Position numbers and translations under genes: made by a program. Of a stretch of 64,000 bases of DNA, positions 9,904 through 17,682 are shown piece after piece (position 1 is the first letter of the stretch; each line of letters opens with the position of its first letter). Location: NCBI RefSeq assembly GCF_007474535.1, contig NZ_VKNW01000008.1, positions 124,001 to 188,000 of the forward strand. Direction: 5' to 3'. The notes under the pieces are model-generated. The model did no database searches. It was given only the letters and a program-made list of their open reading frames with translations, and was not told where the DNA came from. This stretch comes from Chryseobacterium echinoideorum. GTDB taxonomy: Bacteria; Bacteroidota; Bacteroidia; Flavobacteriales; Weeksellaceae.

Positions 9904-10065
9904 TTTCTTTTTACTAATTACTTTCGGTGCAAAGGAATAAAAGTTTAGTCTTGTAATTGGTTTAGTAAAATTTAATTTTTTCTTAACTAAATATTACGAA
10001 AACGACATTATTGTTAACTTTATATGAACGATAAACATTACATTAATTCATCATTCAAAATTTGT

Positions 10066-10073
10066 TAACTTTG
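10066..10073 (+). promoter_or_regulatory. -7 box of the response-regulator gene
   Basis: TAACTTTG matches TAnnTTTG and lies 18 bases before the ATG at 10092. The divergent intergenic region 9904-10091 must also carry the TonB receptor promoter. TTCCTTTG on the minus strand near 9930 is a one-mismatch candidate. Confidence 0.55.
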
Positions 10074-10091
10074 AAAACGTAAAAATTGAAA

Positions 10092-10769
10092 ATGAATCAA
10101 AAGAAAATACTTCTGATAGATGACGAGCTGGATATCTTGGAAATTCTGTCTTACAATCTTGAGAAAGAAGGATATGATATCTATACCGCAACAAATGGTA
10201 ACGAGGGAATTGAAAAAGCAAAGGAGATCATTCCTGATCTTATTTTGCTGGATGTCATGATGCCGGAAAAAGACGGGATAGAAACCTGTCAGGAACTTCG
10301 TAAAGTAAAAGAGCTTCAGAAAACCCTTATCGTATTTCTTTCTGCAAGAAGCGAGGAGTTTTCTCAATTGGCTGGTTTTCAGGCGGGAGCTAATGATTAT
10401 GTGGTGAAATTAATCAAGCCGAAAATTCTTATTTCTAAAGTAAATGCTTTGCTGCAGCTTACTTCACAAGTGTCAGATAATTCCAAACTAATAGAAATAG
10501 GAGATTTGGTGATTGATAAAGACAACTTCAGAGTTTCAAAAAGCGGACAGCAGTTTTTATTACCAAAAAAAGAGTTTGATCTATTGTATCTTTTGGCATC
10601 AAATACCGAAAAAGTATTCAAAAGAGAAGAAATCCTTGAAAAAGTTTGGGGAAATGATGTGATTGTTGGCGAAAGAACTATTGATGTACACATCAGAAGA
10701 CTGCGCGAGAAACTGGGCATCAATACCATTCAGACGTTAAAAGGAATAGGATATAAGCTTATTGTTTAA
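10092..10769 (+). CDS. OmpR/PhoB-family response regulator with an atypical receiver
   Basis: A 225-residue two-component response regulator. The receiver domain (1-120) has the acidic pair DDE near residues 10-12, the phospho-acceptor Asp54 in LLDVMMP, the Ser/Thr switch region FLSARSE and Lys106. A winged-helix DNA-binding domain (about 130-225) ends with GERTIDVHIRRLREKLG and IQTLKGIGYKL. Oddly, the residue after Lys106 is Leu (KLIKPK), where nearly all receivers have Pro. The TTG at 10086 could also initiate, but the ATG at 10092 is preferred. The cognate kinase follows after 46 bases. Confidence 0.9.
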   Translation: MNQKKILLIDDELDILEILSYNLEKEGYDIYTATNGNEGIEKAKEIIPDLILLDVMMPEKDGIETCQELRKVKELQKTLIVFLSARSEEFSQLAGFQAGANDYVVKLIKPKILISKVNALLQLTSQVSDNSKLIEIGDLVIDKDNFRVSKSGQQFLLPKKEFDLLYLLASNTEKVFKREEILEKVWGNDVIVGERTIDVHIRRLREKLGINTIQTLKGIGYKLIV

Positions 10770-10815
10770 GTTTTAAATTCTTTACATTTACACCTAATCC
10801 AAAAATATTGTAAAA

Positions 10816-11847
10816 TTGAAGTTTTACAGGCTTACTTTCGTTTCTTCATGTCTTTTAACGATGGCAATGTTTATATTGGTCATCACTTTCGACACCTTAA
10901 AAGATATTTACTATCCAACTTCCAAGTTTACGATAGGTCTTATTTTGGGAGTTATTCTGATGTTTTTCATCAATTATGTGATTTTGGAGCTGTTATTTAA
11001 TTATTATGCTAAAAAGCAGGTCAGAAAAATATCTAAAATTCTTCCTGAGGAGATTATTTACAGCGACCAGAACAATATAACCCTGAAAGAACTGGGTGAA
11101 AGATTCTCGGATTTCAATCAGCAGAAAGTCACAGAAATGGACATGATGAAGGAAATGGAAAGCTACCGTAAAGAATACATCGGAAATGTTTCCCACGAGC
11201 TGAAAACACCACTTTTTTCAATACAGGGATATGTAGAAACACTTATGGATGGAGGTGTGGAAAACTTAAAAATCAGAGATAAATATCTGGAAAGAATTGG
11301 CAATTCGGTAGAAAGACTTATTGCCATTGTCAATGATCTGGATATGATCAACAGACTTGAAGCAGGGGAAATTAATCTCAATATCTCAAGATTTGATGTC
11401 AATATTTTAATCAAGGAAATTTTTGATCTTCTTGATCTTGAAGCAGAAAAAAATAATACCATGCTGCAGATTCAGACTTTGCAGCCACAAATTTTTGTAG
11501 AAGCTGATAAACAGAAAATATCGCAGGTTTTCATCAACTTAATTTCAAATGCCATTCATTATGCCAACAGGCAGGAAGCCAAAGTAATTGTAAAAACCAG
11601 TGTTTTGCGAAATAAAGTACTCATTGAAGTTATTGATAACGGAATGGGGATAAAGGCTGAGCTTTTACCAAGAATTTTTGAAAGATTTTACCGGGTAGAA
11701 AGCAGCCGCAGCAGAAGACAGGGCGGTTCTGGTCTGGGATTGGCAATCGTAAAACACATTCTGGAAGCACACAACGAAAATATCACTGTAGAAAGCGTCT
11801 ATCTTGAAGGAACTAAATTCAGTTTTATGCTCGAAAAAAGCAAATGA
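10816..11847 (+). CDS. Sensor histidine kinase, PhoR-like, TTG start
   Basis: A 343-residue membrane histidine kinase. Two transmembrane segments (about 7-27 and 37-60) flank a very short extracytoplasmic loop, so there is no sizeable sensor domain. HisKA carries His127 in SHELKTP. The ATPase domain has the N box NLISNAIHYA, G1 DNGMGI, the F box IFERFYRV and G2 GGSGLGLAIVK. The only plausible start that keeps the first membrane helix complete is TTG at 10816, because an in-frame stop lies at 10795. It is probably co-transcribed with the response regulator. The minimal periplasmic part suggests sensing through the membrane or a partner protein, as in PhoR. Confidence 0.9.
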   Translation: MKFYRLTFVSSCLLTMAMFILVITFDTLKDIYYPTSKFTIGLILGVILMFFINYVILELLFNYYAKKQVRKISKILPEEIIYSDQNNITLKELGERFSDFNQQKVTEMDMMKEMESYRKEYIGNVSHELKTPLFSIQGYVETLMDGGVENLKIRDKYLERIGNSVERLIAIVNDLDMINRLEAGEINLNISRFDVNILIKEIFDLLDLEAEKNNTMLQIQTLQPQIFVEADKQKISQVFINLISNAIHYANRQEAKVIVKTSVLRNKVLIEVIDNGMGIKAELLPRIFERFYRVESSRSRRQGGSGLGLAIVKHILEAHNENITVESVYLEGTKFSFMLEKSK

Positions 11848-11897
11848 TTTCGGGGAAATGTAAGAAAAAAAACTTTCTAAAAAAAAGCGTAAATATT

Positions 11898-11927
11898 TTT
11901 GACGAAATATCAATTATTATATATTTG
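11898..11927 (+). promoter_or_regulatory. Promoter of the pRiA4b ORF-3-like gene
   Basis: TTTG at 11898-11901 is followed after 18 bases by TATATTTG at 11920-11927, a full Bacteroidota promoter match. It is 51 bases upstream of the ATG. Confidence 0.65.
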
Positions 11928-11978
11928 CAACAAGAATTTATCATAATAAATAAGGCAAAAAGTAATTGAAATACTGAT

Positions 11979-12575
11979 ATGGTTTACAAAATCCGGGTAA
12001 TATTAGATACGAAAGAAGACATTTTCCGTGATGTAGAAATCAAAGGAAAACAAACACTCTGGAACTTACATTTGGGTATTAAAAGTGCATTCAATCTCAG
12101 CGGAGATGAGTTATCTACTTTTAATCTTCTGGAAGAAGACGGTACTGTGGTAAAAAGTGTGCCTCTTGAGGACATGAGTGATGATGGCGATGGCGAAATT
12201 ATGTCAGACGTTTACATTGATGAAGCATTTGAATCTATTGGCGACAAGGCTCAGTTTCAATACGGTCTTTTAGATCTTTGGGAGTTTTTCTGTGAGCTTA
12301 TTGAGATTAATGAAGAGACAAAAGGAGTAAATTATCCTATAACAACCTACAGATTTGGAAATGCACCTCTTAAAGCTCCTGTAAAAAGCGGAAGTTCTTC
12401 CAGTTCAAAAAACAAAAAATCTGCAATGCCTTTGTTGGACGATGATTTTAATTTTGACGATGACTTCAGCGGAAGTAGTAATTTTATAGATGAAGATGAC
12501 GATTTTGAAGATGACGACGACGATTTCGATGATGATGTTTTTGACGATGATGACGATGATGATAACGAAAGATAA
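11979..12575 (+). CDS. Plasmid pRiA4b ORF-3-like protein with acidic tail
   Basis: A 198-residue protein. Residues 1-130 resemble the pRiA4b ORF-3-like fold: MVYKIRVILDTKEDIFRDVEI at the start, the WNLHLGIKSAF helix, and a QFQYGLLDLWEFFCELIEI segment matching the family's 'Y..D.GD.W...' core. Residues about 150-198 are almost entirely Asp/Glu with interspersed Phe, a disordered polyanionic tail. The family's biochemical role is unknown. In Bacteroidota it is a stable chromosomal gene, not a plasmid marker. It has its own promoter and terminator. Confidence 0.7.
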   Translation: MVYKIRVILDTKEDIFRDVEIKGKQTLWNLHLGIKSAFNLSGDELSTFNLLEEDGTVVKSVPLEDMSDDGDGEIMSDVYIDEAFESIGDKAQFQYGLLDLWEFFCELIEINEETKGVNYPITTYRFGNAPLKAPVKSGSSSSSKNKKSAMPLLDDDFNFDDDFSGSSNFIDEDDDFEDDDDDFDDDVFDDDDDDDNER

Positions 12576-12588
12576 CCAGTAAATATAC

Positions 12589-12615
12589 AGCCCTGAAATT
12601 TTCAGGGCTTTTTTT
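12589..12615 (+). terminator. Terminator after the pRiA4b-like gene
   Basis: AGCCCTGAAA/TTTCAGGGCT forms a 9 to 10-bp hairpin followed by a run of seven T. Confidence 0.85.
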
Positions 12616-12649
12616 ATTCTTAAATTTAAGCCAGCAAAAATCTTATTAG

Positions 12650-12657
12650 TATTTTTG
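12650..12657 (+). promoter_or_regulatory. -7 box of the GH13 gene
   Basis: TATTTTTG lies 15 bases before the ATG at 12673. It covers an upstream in-frame TTG (12655), which argues against that codon being the start. Confidence 0.55.
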
Positions 12658-12672
12658 TTTCAAAATACGATT

Positions 12673-14019
12673 ATGCGAAGAGTTATTTTTGCCGGAATAA
12701 TTAGTTTGGGATTAATCTCCTGCACTACAAAAACAAATCTAAAAAAGATGAATTTACCACAAAACTGGAAACACACCACCAATATTTATGAAGTCAATGT
12801 AAGACAATATACTCAGGAAGGAACCTTTCAGGCTTTTGAAAAAGAAATGCCGCGGCTCAAAAATATGGGCATAGAAACTTTGTGGTTTATGCCGGTTACG
12901 CCAATTGCGCAGAAAAATAAAAAAGGAAGTCTGGGAAGTCAATATGCAGCCGCAGATTATGTTTCCATTAATCCGGAATTCGGAACAATGGATGATTTCA
13001 AAAGATTGGTGAAAAAAGCCCATCGTTTAGGTTTAAAAGTGATTATAGACTGGGTTGCCAATCATACAGGCTGGGATCATGTGTGGACAAAAACGCATCC
13101 TGAATTTTACCTGAAAGACGAAACCGGCAATTTTAAAATAGCCTCCGGAATGGATGATATCATCGAATTAGATTATCAAAATCCCGAAATGCGCAAAGAA
13201 ATGATTGAAGCCATGAAATTCTGGATCAGAGAAACAGATATTGATGGATTCAGATGCGATTTAGCATCCTGGGTAGAAGTAGATTTCTGGCAGCAGGCAA
13301 GACCCGAAGTGGAAAAAATAAAGCCTCTTTTCTGGATCGGTGAATTTGATGAACTGGAAAATCCTGATTATGGAAAAGTATTTGATGCAAGCTATTCCTG
13401 GAAATGGATGCACAAATCGGCAGATTTTTATAAAAACAATGAGCCTATTCATGAGCTCACAGATTTGCTGAGACAATACTCGCAGATAGGAGATTCATCC
13501 ATGAGAGCCTGGTTTACGTCTAATCATGATGAAAACTCGTGGAACGGAACAGAATACGAAAAATACGGTGATATTGCTTTACCAATGGCTGTTTTTTCGG
13601 TAACATGGAACGGCATTCCGCTTTTGTATTCCGGTCAGGAGCTGCCTAATCTCAAAAGGCTGGAGTTTTTTGAAAAAGATCCTATTGCATGGACCAATAA
13701 TTATAAAATGGCAGATTTCTACAGAACACTGCTCGAGCTGAAATCTTCCAATCCGGCTTTGCGTGGAGGAGATCCGACTGTTTCCACCTATCTGCTTAAC
13801 ACTACAGCCAACGACAAAATTTTTGCCTACATCAGAAAAAACGGTGAAAATGAAGTTCTTACAGTTTTAAATTTCTCAAAACAACCCGTAGAATTCAGCA
13901 TTGAAGATGATCATGTTTCAGGAACCTTTAAAAATGTGTTTGATGGGACTAAAAGAGATTTTAGTAACGGTAAAAATTTCAGTTTTAAAGTTTCTGATTA
14001 TGCTGTTTTTGAAAAGTAA
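12673..14019 (+). CDS. Alpha-amylase family (GH13) lipoprotein
   Basis: A 448-residue alpha-glucan hydrolase. A lipoprotein signal peptide ends in LGLISC with Cys17, so the enzyme is membrane-anchored outside the cytoplasm. The (beta/alpha)8 domain has the GH13 regions DWVANHTGW (region I), GFRCDLA with nucleophile Asp196, WIGEFDE with acid/base Glu224 and TSNHDENSW with Asp286. A C-terminal beta domain (about 370-448) follows. At this length it lacks extra carbohydrate-binding modules. It is likely used for maltodextrin or starch breakdown, but the specificity is not resolved. The small GreA-like gene follows after 17 bases. Confidence 0.9.
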   Translation: MRRVIFAGIISLGLISCTTKTNLKKMNLPQNWKHTTNIYEVNVRQYTQEGTFQAFEKEMPRLKNMGIETLWFMPVTPIAQKNKKGSLGSQYAAADYVSINPEFGTMDDFKRLVKKAHRLGLKVIIDWVANHTGWDHVWTKTHPEFYLKDETGNFKIASGMDDIIELDYQNPEMRKEMIEAMKFWIRETDIDGFRCDLASWVEVDFWQQARPEVEKIKPLFWIGEFDELENPDYGKVFDASYSWKWMHKSADFYKNNEPIHELTDLLRQYSQIGDSSMRAWFTSNHDENSWNGTEYEKYGDIALPMAVFSVTWNGIPLLYSGQELPNLKRLEFFEKDPIAWTNNYKMADFYRTLLELKSSNPALRGGDPTVSTYLLNTTANDKIFAYIRKNGENEVLTVLNFSKQPVEFSIEDDHVSGTFKNVFDGTKRDFSNGKNFSFKVSDYAVFEK

Positions 14020-14036
14020 ATGATTGAAATTGAAGA

Positions 14037-14477
14037 ATGAATAAACAGGAGATTATTGATGTCTTGCATCAAAAAACAGCAGAGAAAATACAGGGTCTGG
14101 AAAAGCTCATTGCTGAAACCCGTGCTTCCAACAACGATACCAAAAGTTCAATGGGAGACAAATACGAAACAGGAAGAGAAATGCTGCAACAGCAGATCAA
14201 CAATCTTCAGATTCAGCTGAATGAAGCAATGAAGCAACAGATATTTGTTAAAAGTATCGTTGCGAAGCCTTCCCAAAAAGTAGAAAAAGGAGCAGTTGTC
14301 AGTACAGAAAAAGGAGTGTTTTTTATTTCTGTTTCTTTGGGTGAAATTGCAATCAATGAGCATAAGTTGATGTGTATTTCTCCCGAGTCCCCTTTGGCTA
14401 AAGCAATGAACGGCAAGTCAGTTAATGATGTTTTTACTTTAAATAATGTAGCTCAAAAGATTATTAATATCGAATAA
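14037..14477 (+). CDS. GreA/GreB-like C-terminal domain protein
   Basis: A 146-residue protein. A coiled-coil N-terminal part (5-75, including GDKYETGREMLQQQINNLQIQL) is followed by a small beta-rich domain with SPESPLAKAMNGKSVNDVF, which resembles the GreA C-terminal 'SPLG.AL.GK..GD' pattern. The acidic tip residues DD/DE expected of a true transcript-cleavage factor are not evident. It may therefore bind RNA polymerase without cleavage activity, or be a Rnk-like relative. Such genes in Flavobacteriia are sometimes mislabelled '3-oxoacyl-ACP synthase'. It is probably co-transcribed with the amylase gene. Confidence 0.6.
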   Translation: MNKQEIIDVLHQKTAEKIQGLEKLIAETRASNNDTKSSMGDKYETGREMLQQQINNLQIQLNEAMKQQIFVKSIVAKPSQKVEKGAVVSTEKGVFFISVSLGEIAINEHKLMCISPESPLAKAMNGKSVNDVFTLNNVAQKIINIE

Positions 14478-14501
14478 TTTTTTTAATAATAACTTAAGCA
14501 A

Positions 14502-14528
14502 AACTCCATCAAGCTTTTTGATGGAGTT
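14502..14528. terminator. Bidirectional terminator between convergent genes
   Basis: AACTCCATCAA and TTGATGGAGTT form an 11-bp stem. It overlaps the stop codon of the leftward nucleotidyltransferase gene and closes both converging transcripts. Confidence 0.75.
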
Positions 14529-15585
14529 ATTTGTATAGCTGCGTCCTGATTTCAATTAAAAGTTTTTCTGCTTTTTCTTTGTCGGGAAAATCTTGCAAAA
14601 TAGAACTTTCTGACAACAAATGTAATTCTTCGATCAGTCGGTCTGCAAGCAGCAACAAATCATCATAATCCCATTTTCCGGCTTTGATGTCTAGCAATTC
14701 TTCCCGATTTTTTACCCGGATTTCGAGCCGATTATTCCTGAAAATATTAACTGCGGACTGCAACAGGCGAATCGTGTGCATCATGTTTTTGCTGTCGTAG
14801 TTCTTTCCATGCTGTTGATTGGTGTTGTATCGGTCTTCGTTTCGTTGGGCAACCCAATCCCAGTATTCTTTATAATTTTTGCAATATGTAGAATAGGCAT
14901 CCTGATTGAAAAACAAATAAGCATCTGATTTTTCACCTTTAGCAATAGAAGATAAACTCACCTCGTTGGAATCTTCACTTTTGAAAATTCCTTTGTAGTT
15001 TTTGTTTCCTGTTTTGTCATAAAACAACGCAAAAAGACCTTTAGAGTGAGGCATTTTTACCAGACCACAAAGCTCTTGTAGGAAATTCCTTTTTTCCAGC
15101 CAGTTTTTTGCAGGAATGGAATTTGAATTTTCCAGAATCACACAAAAATCCAGAATTCCTTTTCGTTCTTTTTCAACCGGATTGACAATTTTTTTATTCA
15201 GCCCTCTCGCTTTTTGAATTTGGGCAGAAGCATATCCGCCAAAAGTATCTTTACACAATTTTGAAAGAAAATTTTCCTGCTGATAAAGATCCATCAAAGG
15301 ATTTTTGTACAAAATACAATCTTCGGGAGTGGCGAGAATTTCCAGAATATTGGGATTATTTTTCAGCAAAAGTTCGGTGAACCGTCCGATTTCGTAATAC
15401 GTAATATCATTGGTTTCATTAGAAATCTGCGGAATATAATTCAGTCCGAAAAAATCTTCTTTCGGTAAATAATATACTCCTTTTATATCGGTATCTGAGT
15501 TTTCTGTTGCCAGACCGAAAGAGCGGCTTCCGGAAATGACTTCGAATAGGAGAAGGTTGCGGGATTTTAGATCTTCTATTTTCAT
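14527..15585 (-). CDS. Nucleotidyltransferase, DNA polymerase beta superfamily (COG3541-like)
   Basis: A 352-residue predicted nucleotidyltransferase. The N-terminal motif SGSRSFGLATENSDTDIKGVY (near residues 18-38) is the GS...D.D signature, with two Asp for divalent metal. The rest is a helical C-terminal domain with conserved-looking basic segments (AQIQKARGLNKK, HGKNYDSKNMMHTIRLLQ). This large family is found next to RNA-repair and RtcB genes in several phyla, and its substrate is undefined. The stop codon lies within the shared terminator. Its partner paralogue lies 5 bases upstream in the same orientation, so the two form an operon. Confidence 0.82.
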   Translation of the reverse strand: MKIEDLKSRNLLLFEVISGSRSFGLATENSDTDIKGVYYLPKEDFFGLNYIPQISNETNDITYYEIGRFTELLLKNNPNILEILATPEDCILYKNPLMDLYQQENFLSKLCKDTFGGYASAQIQKARGLNKKIVNPVEKERKGILDFCVILENSNSIPAKNWLEKRNFLQELCGLVKMPHSKGLFALFYDKTGNKNYKGIFKSEDSNEVSLSSIAKGEKSDAYLFFNQDAYSTYCKNYKEYWDWVAQRNEDRYNTNQQHGKNYDSKNMMHTIRLLQSAVNIFRNNRLEIRVKNREELLDIKAGKWDYDDLLLLADRLIEELHLLSESSILQDFPDKEKAEKLLIEIRTQLYK

Positions 15586-15590
15586 AATTT

Positions 15591-16370
<780 letters not shown>

Positions 16371-16533
16371 TTACCTGCGCAGTCTTTTTACGCAGTATGT
16401 TTGATACAACTATCTTTTTCGAGATTTTCCAAAGAACAATCAAAGTCCGAATCTGTTTTAGAAAAAGAAAAATATCCAAAAGGTTTTGTCATACGAGAAT
16501 AGAATTTTACTAAGCAAGAATGTGGAATCGCAA

Positions 16534-16722
16534 AAATACAAACTTACAAGGCAAAAATGTAAAGCTACATCAGGACAAAGTAAAGTAACAATGTGAAAAG
16601 TAATATTACATCAGATGAATGTGAAACTGCATCATGCCAATGTAGAATAACATCGAAAAAAAATAAAAATACATTGCAAAAAAATAAAGTTACATCATAA
16701 AAATGCAACTTTACTTTAATAA
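16534..16722. repeat. Nine-unit degenerate 21-bp tandem repeat
   Basis: The 428-base gap between the nucleotidyltransferase gene and the next gene contains units starting at 16534, 16555, 16576, 16597, 16618, 16639, 16660, 16681 and 16702. Each is close to AAATGTAAAGTTACATCATAA. The core TACATCA recurs every 21 bases, with one 20-base step. The units are too divergent and too gapless for a CRISPR, and no open reading frame uses them. A partial tenth unit precedes them near 16519. Confidence 0.7.
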
Positions 16723-16768
16723 AATATGGGATTACTAAGTTTCAATATTATTCAGATGTAATCACAAA

Positions 16769-17491
16769 TTATTTTCTGTTCGTAAATTCTATTGCGGAGA
16801 CAGTGGCATATTCAGGGGAGGTGGCTCCATACAAACTTTTTACGTATTTCTTAATTTTGAGGGAGATGGCGTACAGTCCGGTTTCTTCTGCATAAAGAAT
16901 CCTGTCACGTTCTATAATTTTGGTGTTCAGCTCAGACTCGGTCTGGTCTACAGCTAAGGTTGCCGCCTTTAATGACTCGTGATAGGTGTTTAGGTTTTGT
17001 AATTTGATGTTGTCTTCATTGGGAGCATAAGCGGGTAGGGTGGAAAGCATCTGTAAAAGAAGACCGAAATTTTCAGCTTTTGAGGTGAAAGACTGTCGGG
17101 AAGTGGATGAGGTTTTAGGAGCTTCTTTGCCTTCCTCAACCGGTGCATTATTCTTCCTTGAACTGCCATGAATTGTCTGTACTAAAGATCTTGCCTGATC
17201 TAGTGTTCCCTGCGGTAAGCCCACAATTTCCAATAGATTGATAATGCTGGTACAGGTAGAACTCAAATTTTTGAAAGCGGTCTGACGGGCAACGATGGCG
17301 TTTTTATTAGCGTTTCGTTTGTCTCCAACTTCTGTTAGTTTTGCATTGGCATCATTGTATAAATTCTGTAGACTTGCCACTGTAATATCGGCAATCGGTG
17401 GATTGTAAAGGCTGTACGCAGAAACTTGTTGGGTAATTTTTTGAAGGTTCGCTACATTTTTTGCGTGACCTACTTCTGATGTGCTTGACAT
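16769..17491 (-). CDS. Unknown helical protein
   Basis: A 240-residue cytosolic protein that I do not recognise by family. It looks all-helical. Residues 1-105 have regularly spaced hydrophobics (NVANLQKITQQV, VASLQNLYNDANAKLTEV, CTSIINLLEIVGLP). A polar Ser/Lys/Glu linker around 108-135 follows, then a second helical half (145-235, with IERDRILYAEETGLYAISLKIKKYVKSLYG). There is no signal peptide and no membrane segment. It sits in the same orientation as the flanking nucleotidyltransferase and TIR genes but has its own isolated intergenic regions. Confidence 0.6.
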   Translation of the reverse strand: MSSTSEVGHAKNVANLQKITQQVSAYSLYNPPIADITVASLQNLYNDANAKLTEVGDKRNANKNAIVARQTAFKNLSSTCTSIINLLEIVGLPQGTLDQARSLVQTIHGSSRKNNAPVEEGKEAPKTSSTSRQSFTSKAENFGLLLQMLSTLPAYAPNEDNIKLQNLNTYHESLKAATLAVDQTESELNTKIIERDRILYAEETGLYAISLKIKKYVKSLYGATSPEYATVSAIEFTNRK

Positions 17492-17602
17492 ATCAAATGT
17501 GTTTTATTGTTAATGATTCAAATATAAAAATTATTTTGAATGTGTGGTAGATTTTGTTTGGGTATTTTGATTGTTAGGGTGTTATGTTAAGTTGACGTAA
17601 TT

Positions 17603-17632
17603 AAAAAGACCGGAATTGCTTCTGGTCTTTTT
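17603..17632. terminator. Terminator downstream of the LRR-Roc-COR-TIR gene
   Basis: AAAAGACC...GGTCTTTTT is a hairpin with T-runs on both strands, located 50 bases past the stop of the leftward 1293-residue gene. It ends that transcript and isolates the unknown gene downstream. Confidence 0.75.
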
Positions 17633-17682
17633 TTCGCAAACGTCTGGCAAGATGTACGAGCGAGACAATTTTAGCAATAGGG

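Noticed and set aside
16534..16722. Tandem array as a CRISPR locus
   Set aside because: The units are 21 bases, contiguous and degenerate, with no distinct spacers, and no cas gene is nearby.
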